NCBI RefSeq assembly: GCF_003350505.1
Contig: NZ_QQAY01000001.1
Span: 372,001 to 436,000 of the forward strand
Direction: 5' to 3'
DNA length: 64,000 nt
DNA from: Falsibacillus pallidus
GTDB taxonomy: Bacteria > Bacillota > Bacilli > Bacillales > DSM-25281
Shown here: in pieces, positions 8,466 to 17,016 of the stretch
Position numbering within the stretch: position 1 is the stretch's first letter
Layout of the letters: each line of letters opens with the position of its first letter
Made by a program: the position numbers and the translations under genes
Notes under the pieces: generated by a model
Database searches by the model: none
What the model was told of the DNA's origin: nothing
Seen by the model: the letters and a program-made list of their open reading frames with translations, nothing else

Positions 8466-10447
8466 TCGGCAATCCCAATACAGGGAAAACATCATTGTTC
8501 AACACCTTGACCAATTCATATGAGTATGTGGGAAATTGGAGCGGCGTCACAGTCGAAAAAAAAATCGGTGTCCTATCAAACCAACATGGCCACCTGATTG
8601 ATTTGCCCGGCGTCTATTCCCTGCAGCCCTTGTCGAGAGATGAATCTGTCGTCATCCATTTCCTGCTTCATGACGACTTTTCAAACATATTAAACATTGT
8701 CGATGCGTCACAGCTGGAACGTAATCTCCAACTTACATTGTCGCTTTTAGAATACGGAAAGCCAGTGACCATTGGCTTGAATATGGTGGACGTCGCCAAA
8801 AACCGCGGCATCCAAGTCGATACAAATAAGTTATCTTCCCTATTAGGGGCTATCGTAGAGCCAATCATAGCGAGAACAGGTCAAGGCTGTAAAGATCTTC
8901 AGGAGGCGCTCTTGGCTTCATCAGATTCTTCTAATGCCTCTCCATTAATCATTGATTATGGAGCAGCAATGGAAGCAGCCATTAATAAAATCAATTCCCT
9001 TCTGCCAGAGGACCTTCCATTTCCAAAGCGCTGGCTTGCGCTTCAAGTGTTAGAAGGAAATCAATCTTCTATTGATTATTCTGCTGATTGGATTGATCAG
9101 GAAGTTCTTCGCAGCATCGTTGATGAGCTGCGTGCTGAATTGAAGGCGGTCTCCCCGGCAAAATGGATTTTCCAGGTAAGGAAAGCCTGGATTCGAAATG
9201 TGATCAAGGAAGTCCAAATCCATGAAGCACCCGGCAAAGAATCAGGTTCTGCCAAGATAGACAAAATTGTCACAAACAAATGGCTTGGCATCCCTATTTT
9301 CTTCTTATTCATGTATATTATGTTCATGTTTACATTTGATTGGATCGGCACTCCCTTGTCGGATGCCTTGGATGCATTTTTATCCGGGCCAGTGACAAAC
9401 ATCATATTGGCTACATTGGAGGCCATCCACGCCAATCAATTTATTAAAGATTTATTGATCCAGGGAATTGTAGCAGGGGTAGGCGGGGTCCTCGTATTCG
9501 TTCCCCAGATTTTCATCCTATTCTTGTTTATATCCTTCCTGGAGGATTCAGGATATATGGCCAGGGCTGCCTTGGTAATGGACAGACTCATGGAGCGGGT
9601 TGGATTGAACGGAAAAGCTTTTATTCCAATGATCATCGGTTTTGGATGCAATGTTCCGGGTGTTATGGCAGCAAGAACAATCGAGCAGCCAAAGGAAAGG
9701 CTTTTGACGATTCTCCTTACTCCATTGATGTCATGTTCTGCGAGACTTCCTGTCTATGCCCTGTTTGCCGGAGCGTTTTTCACAAAGCATCAATCAATAG
9801 TCGTTTTTTCCCTTTATGTTTTAGGAATTGCGGTCGCGCTGCTCTTAGCCAGCATTTTCTCGAAGACCATTTTAAAAAATGAAGCTTCATTATTTGTGGT
9901 CGAGCTTCCTCCGTATAGAATTCCTCATACAAAGACACTTTGGAGGAGTACATGGGAAAAAGGCAAAGGGTTTGTTCGCAAAGCAGGTACCTTCATTTTC
10001 GGAGGATCTGTTTTCATCTGGCTCCTATCCTATGCAGGACCTGATGGATTGAATGTCCCGATGGATGATAGTTTTCTTGCCATGATCGGTGGAATCATCG
10101 CTCCGCTGCTTGCCCCGCTTGGATTTGCTTCCTGGCAGGCTGGAGCATCACTATTAACCGGCTTCCTTGCAAAGGAAGTTGTCGTATCAACCATGAATAT
10201 CATTTACCACACTCCAGATACAAATACTTTGCAGGGCTTATTGGCAGATCATTATACTGCTTTAAGCTCATATAGCTTCATGGTGTTTATATTGCTATAT
10301 GTACCATGTGTAGCAACAGTTGCAGCTATCAGGAATGAATCAGGTTCCAAGAAGTGGACTTTGTTCTCCATTGGATACGCACTTGCTATTGCTTATCTGC
10401 TTTCCTTTATCATTTATCAGACAGGGAAACTCTTCATAACATTCTAA
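8450..10447 (+). CDS. feoB: ferrous iron transporter FeoB
   Basis: A 665-residue membrane GTPase importing Fe2+. The N-terminal G domain has G1 GNPNTGKT (7-14), G3 DLPG (51-54) and G4 NMVD (111-114). A guanine dissociation inhibitor-like helical region follows, and the two Gate repeats and the membrane core begin at about residue 285. IPMIIGFGCNVPG is the conserved Cys-containing gate segment, and LTPLMSCSARLPVYALF follows. Start overlaps feoA; a 52-residue Cys-rich gene follows 12 bases downstream. Full length, with no sign of damage. Confidence 0.95.
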   Translation: MQTALIGNPNTGKTSLFNTLTNSYEYVGNWSGVTVEKKIGVLSNQHGHLIDLPGVYSLQPLSRDESVVIHFLLHDDFSNILNIVDASQLERNLQLTLSLLEYGKPVTIGLNMVDVAKNRGIQVDTNKLSSLLGAIVEPIIARTGQGCKDLQEALLASSDSSNASPLIIDYGAAMEAAINKINSLLPEDLPFPKRWLALQVLEGNQSSIDYSADWIDQEVLRSIVDELRAELKAVSPAKWIFQVRKAWIRNVIKEVQIHEAPGKESGSAKIDKIVTNKWLGIPIFFLFMYIMFMFTFDWIGTPLSDALDAFLSGPVTNIILATLEAIHANQFIKDLLIQGIVAGVGGVLVFVPQIFILFLFISFLEDSGYMARAALVMDRLMERVGLNGKAFIPMIIGFGCNVPGVMAARTIEQPKERLLTILLTPLMSCSARLPVYALFAGAFFTKHQSIVVFSLYVLGIAVALLLASIFSKTILKNEASLFVVELPPYRIPHTKTLWRSTWEKGKGFVRKAGTFIFGGSVFIWLLSYAGPDGLNVPMDDSFLAMIGGIIAPLLAPLGFASWQAGASLLTGFLAKEVVVSTMNIIYHTPDTNTLQGLLADHYTALSSYSFMVFILLYVPCVATVAAIRNESGSKKWTLFSIGYALAIAYLLSFIIYQTGKLFITF

Positions 10448-10459
10448 GGAGGCGTTATC

Positions 10460-10618
10460 ATGATTGCCAGCATCCTGATCGGACTGCTCATCTTTGGTTA
10501 TGCCGGATTCACACTATATAAGTTTATCAAGAAGAGTAAAGAAGGAGTATGCGGGACATGCTCCCTTAAGAAAAGCTGCAATTCAAAATGCAGTGCATTT
10601 CAAGATGAAACGAGATGA
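10460..10618 (+). CDS. FeoB-associated Cys-rich membrane protein
   Basis: A 52-residue protein read directly from the sequence, starting at an ATG behind AAGGAGG that overlaps the feoB stop region. One N-terminal membrane helix (about residues 3-20) is followed by KFIKKSKEGV and a tail with four Cys in CGTCSLKKSCNSKC. This is the layout of the small proteins often coded after feoB, taking the place of FeoC in Firmicutes. The role is unproved; Fe2+ handling at the inner face of FeoB is a reasonable inference. Confidence 0.85.
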   Translation: MIASILIGLLIFGYAGFTLYKFIKKSKEGVCGTCSLKKSCNSKCSAFQDETR

Positions 10619-10620
10619 CA

Positions 10621-10649
10621 AAAACCGGCCTGTAACTTCGGCCGGTTTT
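10621..10649 (+). terminator. terminator of the feo operon
   Basis: AAAACCGGCC pairs with GGCCGGTTTT across a nine-base loop directly after the Cys-rich gene. Confidence 0.85.
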
Positions 10650-10727
10650 CTATTTCTATTATTTTTTTTGTAACTTATCACCTTAATTTGCGTCTAAAAA
10701 TATATCAACGTGAGATAAGGAGAATTT

Positions 10728-11138
10728 ATGCAGACCGTCAATTTAAGCAAGCCACAGCCAGAACCTGATTTTATGTACATAATGGATGAATTGATTTCAT
10801 CAGAAGACATCCAGGAAGACACTCCCCTGCAAGAGCAGATGAAGACAGTGATGATGATTGAAGTGATTGATCCGGAAAAGAACGGGTCTGTGATTGAGCA
10901 AGACACCGTTAAAATGCTCGGTGCCATCGGAAATCCCTTGAAAATGAATACAGAGACAGATGGCCAACTCTACTCATACAAGGCATCTAATTCACAACAG
11001 ACTGCCTTCTCATATGTAGTTCAATCCCCATCAGAAAAGGCATTGATCCGCTATACAGTCCTTAATCAAAAGCAGGACTTCACTTTGGACCCTTTCAAAC
11101 AAATGCTGAATTCTACTGTCAGACTTATAAAAAGATAG
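10728..11138 (+). CDS. hypothetical protein, no recognised domain
   Basis: A 136-residue soluble-looking acidic protein starting at an ATG six bases after AAGGAG and ended by a strong terminator, so it is almost certainly a gene. It has no signal peptide, membrane helix or Cys. The first 45 residues are acidic and Met-rich; the second half (FSYVVQSPSEKALIRYTVLNQ) looks like alternating beta strands. I do not recognise the family. Confidence 0.6.
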   Translation: MQTVNLSKPQPEPDFMYIMDELISSEDIQEDTPLQEQMKTVMMIEVIDPEKNGSVIEQDTVKMLGAIGNPLKMNTETDGQLYSYKASNSQQTAFSYVVQSPSEKALIRYTVLNQKQDFTLDPFKQMLNSTVRLIKR

Positions 11139-11163
11139 TCTATGGACTCCATTTGAAAAAACA

Positions 11164-11195
11164 AAAAAGCATCCTGATAAATCAGGATGCTTTTT
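11164..11195 (+). terminator. terminator between hypothetical gene and tRNA-Val
   Basis: A 14-bp AAAAAGCATCCTGA stem with loop TAAA and T5 tail. The A and T runs on both sides make it usable from either strand, so it may also end the minus-strand tRNA transcript. Confidence 0.85.
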
Positions 11196-11206
11196 CTTTT
11201 AATCGA

Positions 11207-11278
11207 TGATCTGAGAGGGATTCGAACCCCCGACCCCTTCCCTGTCAAGGAAGTATTCTCCCGCTGAACTATCAGATC
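11207..11278 (-). tRNA. tRNA-Val (anticodon GAC)
   Basis: Minus-strand cloverleaf of 72 bases including the discriminator A. The acceptor arms GATCTGA/TCAGATC pair perfectly. The anticodon stem CTTCC/GGAAG holds loop TTGACAG, and the T arm GGGGG-TTCGAAT-CCCTC has one G-T pair. The anticodon complement is at 11244-11246. No CCA is encoded. It is a solitary tRNA. Confidence 0.92.
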
Positions 11279-11430
11279 GCTATCAGCTACATATTCTATT
11301 ATATTTATTTTTCATAGAAAGTCAATTGGTTTTATGAAACTTTTTTATTTACAGAAAATCCTATCTAATTCAGTTTATGATCTGTCCATTGTGGTAAACA
11401 CTCTATAACATTCACAAGGAGGCTTTTATT

Positions 11431-11736
11431 TTGGAAAATCATATGAATAAAGTTGAAGACAAATTAGAAAACGTTGATGAGGCCAAAAAGGAACAGATCT
11501 TAAAGTCTTTTGAAGAATTTAAATCGTACCTCTCTAAAAAAGTGGAGATGGGTGAAAAGCTTGGTTTAAATGAAGAACAGCTTGCTGTGGCAGCGGAGAA
11601 AGTAGCTGGTCATCTTGCTAATAAAGAGGAACCGCGTAATGCTGAAGAAAAGCTTTTGAATGAGCTGTGGGAAGTCGGAACAAAAGAACAGCAGCATCAT
11701 TTAGCGCATATGCTTGTGAATCTCGTTAAGAAATAA
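11431..11736 (+). CDS. DUF3243 family protein
   Basis: A 101-residue cytoplasmic helical protein related to B. subtilis YmfJ. The diagnostic part is SFEEFKSYLSKKVEMGEKLGL and the end LLNELWEVGTKEQQHHLAHMLVNLV. The TTG start at 11431 is eight bases after AAGGAGG; the ATG at 11443 is too far away. The extra acidic N-terminal 25 residues are longer than in YmfJ. Function of the family is unknown. Confidence 0.8.
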   Translation: MENHMNKVEDKLENVDEAKKEQILKSFEEFKSYLSKKVEMGEKLGLNEEQLAVAAEKVAGHLANKEEPRNAEEKLLNELWEVGTKEQQHHLAHMLVNLVKK

Positions 11737-11752
11737 ATAATATATCATTTAG

Positions 11753-11780
11753 AAGCCTCCATTTTTTGGAGGCTTTCCTT
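11753..11780 (+). terminator. terminator of the DUF3243 gene
   Basis: AAGCCTCC/GGAGGCTT hairpin with a T-rich tail. Confidence 0.75.
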
Positions 11781-11911
11781 ATTTCTTTGAAAAATTCAGC
11801 TCTTTCCCTAAGCATCGACTGCTTAAATCAAGAATTGGGAAAACAGTCTTCATTTATGATAAAATCAAATGTATACGCTTTATTTATTTGCCATAGTTGG
11901 AGGTATTCATC

Positions 11912-12634
11912 ATGTCTACACCAAAAGGAACAATCAATGAAATATCGTTTCAAAGTATGGAACTTGGGGAAGAAATAAAATTACTGGTTTATTTGCCAGC
12001 CACTTTTTCACCCCTATACAAATACTCGCTGCTCATTGCACAGGATGGCAAGGATTACTTCCAACTAGGAAGAATCGCACGGCTTGCTGACGAGTATTTG
12101 GATAACAGGGAGATAGAAAATCTTATTATAGTGGGAATCCCTTATAAAGATGTGGAGGACCGCAGAAGAAAGTATCATCCGGACGGCGAACAGAACGCAG
12201 CCTATATTCGATTTCTTGCTCATGAGCTGGTCCCATTCCTGGATAAAGAATATCCAACCTACCATATGGGGCTTGGCCGAGGGTTGATCGGCGACTCACT
12301 CGGGGCAACCGTATCACTCATGACCGCAGTGAAGTATCCTAATACGTTTGGAAAAGTCATCTTGCAGTCGCCGTATGTCGATGAAAAAGTACTTAAGGGC
12401 GTGGAGCAATTAAGCCAGCCACAGCTTCTTAATATCTATCATGTCATTGGAAATGGCGAAAAAGAGGTAAAAACGACCGATGGAAAAGTGAAAGATTTCC
12501 TCGCTCCAAACAGATCCCTTCATGAATTGATGGAAGAAAAAAACTATACTTGCTTCTATGAAGAATTCAATGGCGACCATACTTGGAAGCATTGGCAGCC
12601 CGACCTAAAAAGGGCATTGAAATTTATGTACTGA
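11912..12634 (+). CDS. putative alpha/beta-hydrolase esterase (YjcH-like)
   Basis: A 240-residue esterase of the enterochelin-esterase-like family (Esterase D group). Ser129 in GDSLG is the nucleophile, and His223 in NGDHTWKHW is the likely catalytic His. The start is ATG 11912 after GGAGG; the TTG at 11897 lies before the ribosome site. The next two genes match yjcG and yjcF, the same trio as in B. subtilis. The substrate is unknown. Confidence 0.8.
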   Translation: MSTPKGTINEISFQSMELGEEIKLLVYLPATFSPLYKYSLLIAQDGKDYFQLGRIARLADEYLDNREIENLIIVGIPYKDVEDRRRKYHPDGEQNAAYIRFLAHELVPFLDKEYPTYHMGLGRGLIGDSLGATVSLMTAVKYPNTFGKVILQSPYVDEKVLKGVEQLSQPQLLNIYHVIGNGEKEVKTTDGKVKDFLAPNRSLHELMEEKNYTCFYEEFNGDHTWKHWQPDLKRALKFMY

Positions 12635-12781
12635 GCCTTATAGTCCAAAAGCAATATTTTGGTGCACCCTGTATGAAAAATATTGGGGTGCCTCCTCAAT
12701 TTATATTATAATATTCAAAAAAATGTTATAATAATTTATAAAAGATTGTACTCTCTATAGAAAAATAAGGAGGACTACACT

Positions 12782-13294
12782 ATGAAGTATGGTGTCGCTA
12801 TTTTCCCATCCAAAAAGCTTCAAGATCTTGCTAACTCTTACCGTAAACGCTACGATCCCCATTATGCATTAATTCCACCGCATCTTACTTTAAAAAACGC
12901 ATTTGAATTGTCAGAAGAAGAAATAAAAAATGCAGTAGAAAAGTTGGAATTTGTGGCAAAAAACCACACTCCATTCAAAATGAGTGCTTTTAAAATCAGC
13001 TCATTTCAACCAGTGAATAATGTCATTTACATGAAAGTGGAACCAACGCCGGAACTGGAAAGCCTTCATCAGGAACTCAATGCAAATCTTAATGGCGAGG
13101 ATTCAGAGTATTCTTTTGTCCCGCATATCACAATCGCACAAAAGCTATCCGATGAAGAGCATTCCGATGTCTATGGCTCACTAAGAATGCTTGGCGTAGA
13201 GCACGAAGAAGTCGTTGACCGCTTCCATCTGCTTTATCAATTGGAAAACGGCTCTTGGACAGTATATGAAACATTCCGTTTAGGAGAGGGATAA
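12782..13294 (+). CDS. yjcG: 2H phosphoesterase (2'-5' RNA ligase-like), YjcG
   Basis: A 170-residue member of the 2H phosphoesterase superfamily, with the two HxT motifs HLTL (34-37) and HITI (115-118) that line the active cleft. Length and the opening [20 protein letters not shown] match B. subtilis YjcG. The ribosome site AAGGAGG is ten bases before the ATG, and yjcF follows four bases after the stop. Physiological substrate unknown. Confidence 0.88.
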   Translation: MKYGVAIFPSKKLQDLANSYRKRYDPHYALIPPHLTLKNAFELSEEEIKNAVEKLEFVAKNHTPFKMSAFKISSFQPVNNVIYMKVEPTPELESLHQELNANLNGEDSEYSFVPHITIAQKLSDEEHSDVYGSLRMLGVEHEEVVDRFHLLYQLENGSWTVYETFRLGEG

Positions 13295-13297
13295 ACA

Positions 13298-13720
13298 TTG
13301 AAATTGCAAGTGGTGCAAAATAAACAAGAATTAGAGCAGGCCTTTTTAATTCGTACGAAGGTATTCGTTGAAGAACAGAAAGTGCCGGAAGAAGAAGAAA
13401 TCGATCAATTTGAAAATGATTCCACACACTTTTTGCTGATGAATGATGGAGACCCTATAGGTGCAGGCCGCTTCAGGAACCTTGAAGGCAAAGGAAAAGT
13501 AGAAAGGATTTGCGTCCTTTCCTCCCAAAGGGGTACAGGTGCCGGTAAAATCATCATGTCAGGAATTGAAGAATTTGCAAAAACGCAAGGTCTAAAAATT
13601 CTGAAGCTCAATGCCCAGACCCAGGCCATTCCATTTTATGAGAAACTGGGCTATGAAGTCGTTTCAGACGAATTCCTTGATGCCGGAATTCCACATAGAA
13701 CAATGGAAAAAGCCATTTAA
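13298..13720 (+). CDS. yjcF: GNAT family N-acetyltransferase, YjcF-like
   Basis: A 140-residue GNAT domain. The acetyl-CoA loop is RICVLSSQRGTGAGKIIM (residues about 69-86), with the C-terminal AIPFYEKLGYEVVSDEFLDAGIPHRTMEK typical of the ElaA/YjcF branch. It begins at TTG, eight bases after GGAGAGGGA, in an operon with yjcG. Acceptor unknown. Confidence 0.85.
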   Translation: MKLQVVQNKQELEQAFLIRTKVFVEEQKVPEEEEIDQFENDSTHFLLMNDGDPIGAGRFRNLEGKGKVERICVLSSQRGTGAGKIIMSGIEEFAKTQGLKILKLNAQTQAIPFYEKLGYEVVSDEFLDAGIPHRTMEKAI

Positions 13721-13756
13721 AAAACGAAGCAGCCACTAGAAGCTGCTTCGTTTTTT
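13721..13756 (+). terminator. terminator of the yjcG-yjcF operon
   Basis: AACGAAGCAGC stem, seven-base loop, matching arm and six T residues. Confidence 0.85.
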
Positions 13757-13830
13757 ATTTATGTATGTTCCATAATCCCATTGACCATAATGATGAACAG
13801 TGTATATCTGCACGTTAAGGGGGATTGAAA

Positions 13831-14520
13831 ATGGATTACTTGCATATCGGCTTTGAACTTATCGTAGGATATGTTGCCTTATTTATATTGACAAAAATCA
13901 TAGGGAAAACGCAGATCACTCAAATCACTGCATTCGATTTTATCTCTGCACTCATTTTAGGTGAATTGGTGGGAAATGCTTTATATGATGGAAAAATAGG
14001 TGTCAAGCAAATCCTTTTTGCTGTATTTCTCTGGGGGCTCCTCTTATATCTGACAGAATTCATCACACAGAAATCCAGAAAAGCGAGGCACTATCTTGAA
14101 GGTACACCAACCATTATCATTCATAAAGGAAAAATCGACTACGAAGCACTAAAGAGGAATCATCTTGATTTGAACCAGCTCCAGCATTTACTGAGAACTA
14201 AAGATGTATTTTCAGTCAGAGATTGTGAATTTGCATTATTAGAGTCAGACGGAAGTGTATCCATCCAAAAAAAATCACTTCTCCAAAATGTAACCAGAGA
14301 GGATTTGAACCTGACTCCAAGCTCTGTTTCCATCCCTGTAGCTGTCATATTAGAAGGACATATTATCTACGACAATCTAAAGGTGTATGACAAGTCAGAA
14401 GAATGGTTAAAAAATGAGCTGAAGCTGCAAGGATATACTGATTATAAAAACGTATTATTCGCTGAATGGAAAGAAGGAGAATCCCTTTTTGTACAAGAGT
14501 ATGATGCTTTAAACAGCTAG
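13831..14520 (+). CDS. DUF421 membrane protein (YetF/YrbG family)
   Basis: A 229-residue protein with three N-terminal membrane helices (about 6-22, 30-50, 58-78) including the conserved ISALILGELVGNALYD. A soluble domain follows with GTPTIIIHKGKIDYEALKR and a C-terminal strand domain. The ATG 13831 has AAGGGGGA at correct spacing; the TTG at 13825 is too close. DUF421 genes often travel with second-type spoVA operons, and one such operon begins 1.1 kb away on the other strand. Function in spores is not settled. Confidence 0.85.
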   Translation: MDYLHIGFELIVGYVALFILTKIIGKTQITQITAFDFISALILGELVGNALYDGKIGVKQILFAVFLWGLLLYLTEFITQKSRKARHYLEGTPTIIIHKGKIDYEALKRNHLDLNQLQHLLRTKDVFSVRDCEFALLESDGSVSIQKKSLLQNVTREDLNLTPSSVSIPVAVILEGHIIYDNLKVYDKSEEWLKNELKLQGYTDYKNVLFAEWKEGESLFVQEYDALNS

Positions 14521-14798
14521 ATGACTTCGTTGATATACTTCCCTTTCCCTGTATACGGATAAAAATCATTAAGCATTCTGTTTTTATTTTTTGTTTTTGG
14601 AACAGCAGCGGCATAAGAATCAGACTGCTTCCTCTTCTTCGCTTCTTGATTTTCCGGCAAATCTTTATCAATTTCAAATGCAGCAGTTGGAGTCACCTTT
14701 GTTATCGGCTGCAAAAAGAATGGATCGTATTGCTTGCTGGTCACTCTTTCTTGGTATTGCTTATACTGATAATGTGGGATTGGTGCAATGTATCCCAT
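14517..14798 (-). CDS. hypothetical protein, 93 residues
   Basis: Convergent with the DUF421 gene; the palindrome CTAG at 14517-14520 supplies both stop codons. The ATG 14798 follows AGGAGGT at seven bases; the longer reading from 14840 lacks a site. The protein starts GYIAPIPHYQYKQYQERV, Tyr- and Gln-rich, then has a basic KKRKQS stretch and a Tyr/Gly-rich end. I do not recognise a family; the composition would suit a spore-coat-type protein, but that is a guess. Confidence 0.55.
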   Translation of the reverse strand: MGYIAPIPHYQYKQYQERVTSKQYDPFFLQPITKVTPTAAFEIDKDLPENQEAKKRKQSDSYAAAVPKTKNKNRMLNDFYPYTGKGKYINEVI

Positions 14799-14909
14799 GG
14801 TCTCCACCTCCTGTTTATATTGGATATTCCCCATTTTCATATAAAGGAAACGGCCTTTGTATACAATTTACGAGTTAAGAACAAGTTTTATGCGGGTATT
14901 TCTAAATAG

Positions 14910-14946
14910 AAAAGCACTGGTCAATATTCTATCGATCAGTGCTTTT
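14910..14946 (-). terminator. terminator of spoVIF
   Basis: AAAAGCACTG...CAGTGCTTTT long stem just after the spoVIF stop on the minus strand, with a T-rich exit. Confidence 0.65.
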
Positions 14947-14951
14947 GGCTA

Positions 14952-15206
14952 TTATTTTTTATTAATCATTTTTGAAATGGTTCCAAAGTCAAGCTGCTTC
15001 CCATCTTTTATGATGGATTGAACGATTTTGTCTTCCATTTCTTTTGATACAGGCTTATTTGCTATTTGGGAAACTCGTTTGATGACTCCACGAACTGTCT
15101 GCTCATCTTTGAAATTTGCATTTTGCAAAGAGTTTGCCAACTCAAATACATCCTTCATGTTGACTCCGGTTTTCTTTTCCAGGTTTTTAAAAAACTGATT
15201 TTCCAT
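14952..15206 (-). CDS. spoVIF: stage VI sporulation protein F
   Basis: An 84-residue protein whose opening FFKNLEKKTGVNMKDVFELANSL and KRVSQIANKPVSKEMEDKIVQSI match the SpoVIF (YjcC) family. In B. subtilis this mother-cell protein supports spore coat assembly through GerE. The ATG follows AGAGAGGGCG. The gene stands next to a YjcZ-like gene and the spoVA operon, in keeping with a sporulation block. Confidence 0.87.
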   Translation of the reverse strand: MENQFFKNLEKKTGVNMKDVFELANSLQNANFKDEQTVRGVIKRVSQIANKPVSKEMEDKIVQSIIKDGKQLDFGTISKMINKK

Positions 15207-15306
15207 TCTCTCACGCCCTCTCTTTCAACTACTCTATAGTATGAGAAGGAATTCAAAGGGTGAATAAAAAGGGAGAAATCAACAGCGGCGTTATCACAAC
15301 TATAGG

Positions 15307-15337
15307 AAAAAAAGGACAAAACCCGAGGGTTTTGTCC
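15307..15337 (-). terminator. terminator of the yjcZ-like gene
   Basis: GGACAAAACC/GGTTTTGTCC stem with a CGAG loop, followed on the minus strand by seven T residues. Confidence 0.85.
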
Positions 15338-15353
15338 TTCCTCCTTTATCTCA

Positions 15354-15479
15354 TTAGCAGAAGCTAGCTCCAACAATAATCAACAAGATAAACAACACCA
15401 CGATCAAAACAAAAGTAGAACCTCCACCGAAACCGCCGCATCCATAACCGCAGCCGCCCCATCCATAACCATAAGGCAT
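15354..15479 (-). CDS. yjcZ: YjcZ-family sporulation protein
   Basis: A 41-residue protein read directly from the sequence. A Gly/Tyr/Cys-rich head ([20 protein letters not shown]) is followed by one membrane helix ending [10 protein letters not shown]. This is the signature of the small YjcZ/YrzI-type spore proteins. The ATG follows GAGGTGA. The role is unknown; expression in the mother cell or forespore is expected from the family. Confidence 0.88.
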   Translation of the reverse strand: MPYGYGWGGCGYGCGGFGGGSTFVLIVVLFILLIIVGASFC

Positions 15480-15615
15480 TGACTGTCACCTCACTTTTCT
15501 CTTTAGTACACTCATAACATATGTGAGATGATGAAAATGTGTATGGGCGGATTCCCTAAAACTTTAAGGTATAGTATCTCTCCTAAATCTTGATGCTTTG
15601 TCCATTCCGCTTGGC

Positions 15616-15972
15616 TCAGCCCTTCGGCTTAAAAATGAGGGCTCCAATAAATCCAAAAATTATTGCAGCGGATATTCCAGATGAAGTCACTTCAAACATT
15701 CCTGTCAGCACTCCGACAATCCCATGCCTTTCTGCTTCTTGCATGGCACCGTGAACGAGCGAGTTGCCAAAGCTGGTAATGGGAATAGTGGCACCTGCGC
15801 CCGCAAAGTCAACAAGGGGATCATAGAGGCCGAACACAGAGAGGATGGCACCGATCACAACAAGCAGGCTCAACGTGTGGGCAGGCGTCAGCTTTGCAAC
15901 GTCAAACAAAAGCTGCCCAATGACGCAGATGGCGCCCCCAATGATAAAAGACCATAAAAACATGGCTAACAT
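15616..15972 (-). CDS. spoVAE: stage V sporulation protein AE (SpoVAEb type)
   Basis: A 118-residue membrane protein with about three to four helices and the SpoVAC/AE core [27 protein letters not shown]. It is the third spoVA gene of a short operon (spoVAC, spoVAD, spoVAE). SpoVA proteins form the channel that moves dipicolinic acid with Ca2+ across the spore inner membrane. The initiation ATG is 27 bases after spoVAD. Confidence 0.9.
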   Translation of the reverse strand: MLAMFLWSFIIGGAICVIGQLLFDVAKLTPAHTLSLLVVIGAILSVFGLYDPLVDFAGAGATIPITSFGNSLVHGAMQEAERHGIVGVLTGMFEVTSSGISAAIIFGFIGALIFKPKG

Positions 15973-15999
15973 CGCTTTACATCTCCTTTCTTATGCATA

Positions 16000-17016
16000 T
16001 CACATAAATTCGATGGATACGGCGTGGGCTATGCATGGGATGGATTCATTTTGCTGAAAGGTCAATGGGGAAAGAAGCGCCCCTGTGGCGACAACGAGAA
16101 TCCGCTTATACACTCCCTGTTTCATTTGGTTAAGAAGATGGCCGTACAAAACTGTAGCAGAACATCCAGGTCCGCTTGCACCAGCTTGTACAGGCTGCTC
16201 CGAACTATAGATCATCATGCCGCAGTCCTGAAATTGCTCCTCTTTTATACCCAGACCTTTTTGTTTAAGTAAATCCAGTGCCGTCTGACGCCCTATCTTA
16301 GCTAAGTCGCCTGTCACAATCAAATCATAATGGGAAGGATCCAGTTGAAGGTCCTTGAAATGCGCCTGGATTGTATCTGCTGCTGCAGGAGCCATTGCGC
16401 CTCCCATGTTAAATGGGTCCGTCAGCCCCATATCAATCACTTTGCCGATGGTGGCCGATACGATCCTCGGATGCGGTCCAATGACGCTTTGTCCTGCACC
16501 TATCAGAGCATAACCTGCACCAGTGACTGTCCACTGAGCTGTAGGGGGCTTCTGTCCGCCATATTCAGTTGGATACCGGAACTGTTTCTCTGTTGCCGCA
16601 TTATGGCTGGAAGCCCCTGTCAAAATATATTTAGCCCCTTGATAGTTGGCCATGAACGCAGATATTGCGAGTCCTTCCATAGATGTAGAGCAGGCTCCGA
16701 AAAGGCCTAAATATGGTATTTGGTGAGTCCTTGCTGCAAAACTGGAAGGAGTAATTTGATTAATCAGGTCTCCGGAAAGAAAATACTGTACCTGATTTTG
16801 CGTGATTCCGCTTTTTTGAAGTGCAAGCTGAACTGCATCTTCTATCAATACTCTCTGTGCCTTCTCATACGTATCCTGCCCCATCCAAAGATCATCATGG
16901 AATTGATCAAAGTCGGATGCCAAAAGTCCATTTTTCTCAAATGGCCCCCCTACAACTCCTGTGGATAAAATAACGGGCCTGTTGGCGAAATACCATGATT
17001 GGTTTCCTTTAAGCAT
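16000..17016 (-). CDS. spoVAD: stage V sporulation protein AD
   Basis: A 338-residue soluble SpoVA subunit with a thiolase/ketosynthase fold, which binds dipicolinic acid. It shows LLASDFDQFHDDLWMGQDTYEKAQ near the N terminus and LFGACSTSMEGLAISAFM at the position of the ketosynthase nucleophile. The ATG at 17016 follows GGGGGA and shares its A with the spoVAC TAA stop; the in-frame start at 17031 has no site. Confidence 0.92.
   Translation of the reverse strand: MLKGNQSWYFANRPVILSTGVVGGPFEKNGLLASDFDQFHDDLWMGQDTYEKAQRVLIEDAVQLALQKSGITQNQVQYFLSGDLINQITPSSFAARTHQIPYLGLFGACSTSMEGLAISAFMANYQGAKYILTGASSHNAATEKQFRYPTEYGGQKPPTAQWTVTGAGYALIGAGQSVIGPHPRIVSATIGKVIDMGLTDPFNMGGAMAPAAADTIQAHFKDLQLDPSHYDLIVTGDLAKIGRQTALDLLKQKGLGIKEEQFQDCGMMIYSSEQPVQAGASGPGCSATVLYGHLLNQMKQGVYKRILVVATGALLSPLTFQQNESIPCIAHAVSIEFM

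Noticed and set aside
12640-12700. Near-repeated AATATT-GGTGC elements after yjcH
   Set aside because: Only a weak GCACCC/GGGTGC stem without a T run; too weak to call a terminator or a repeat.
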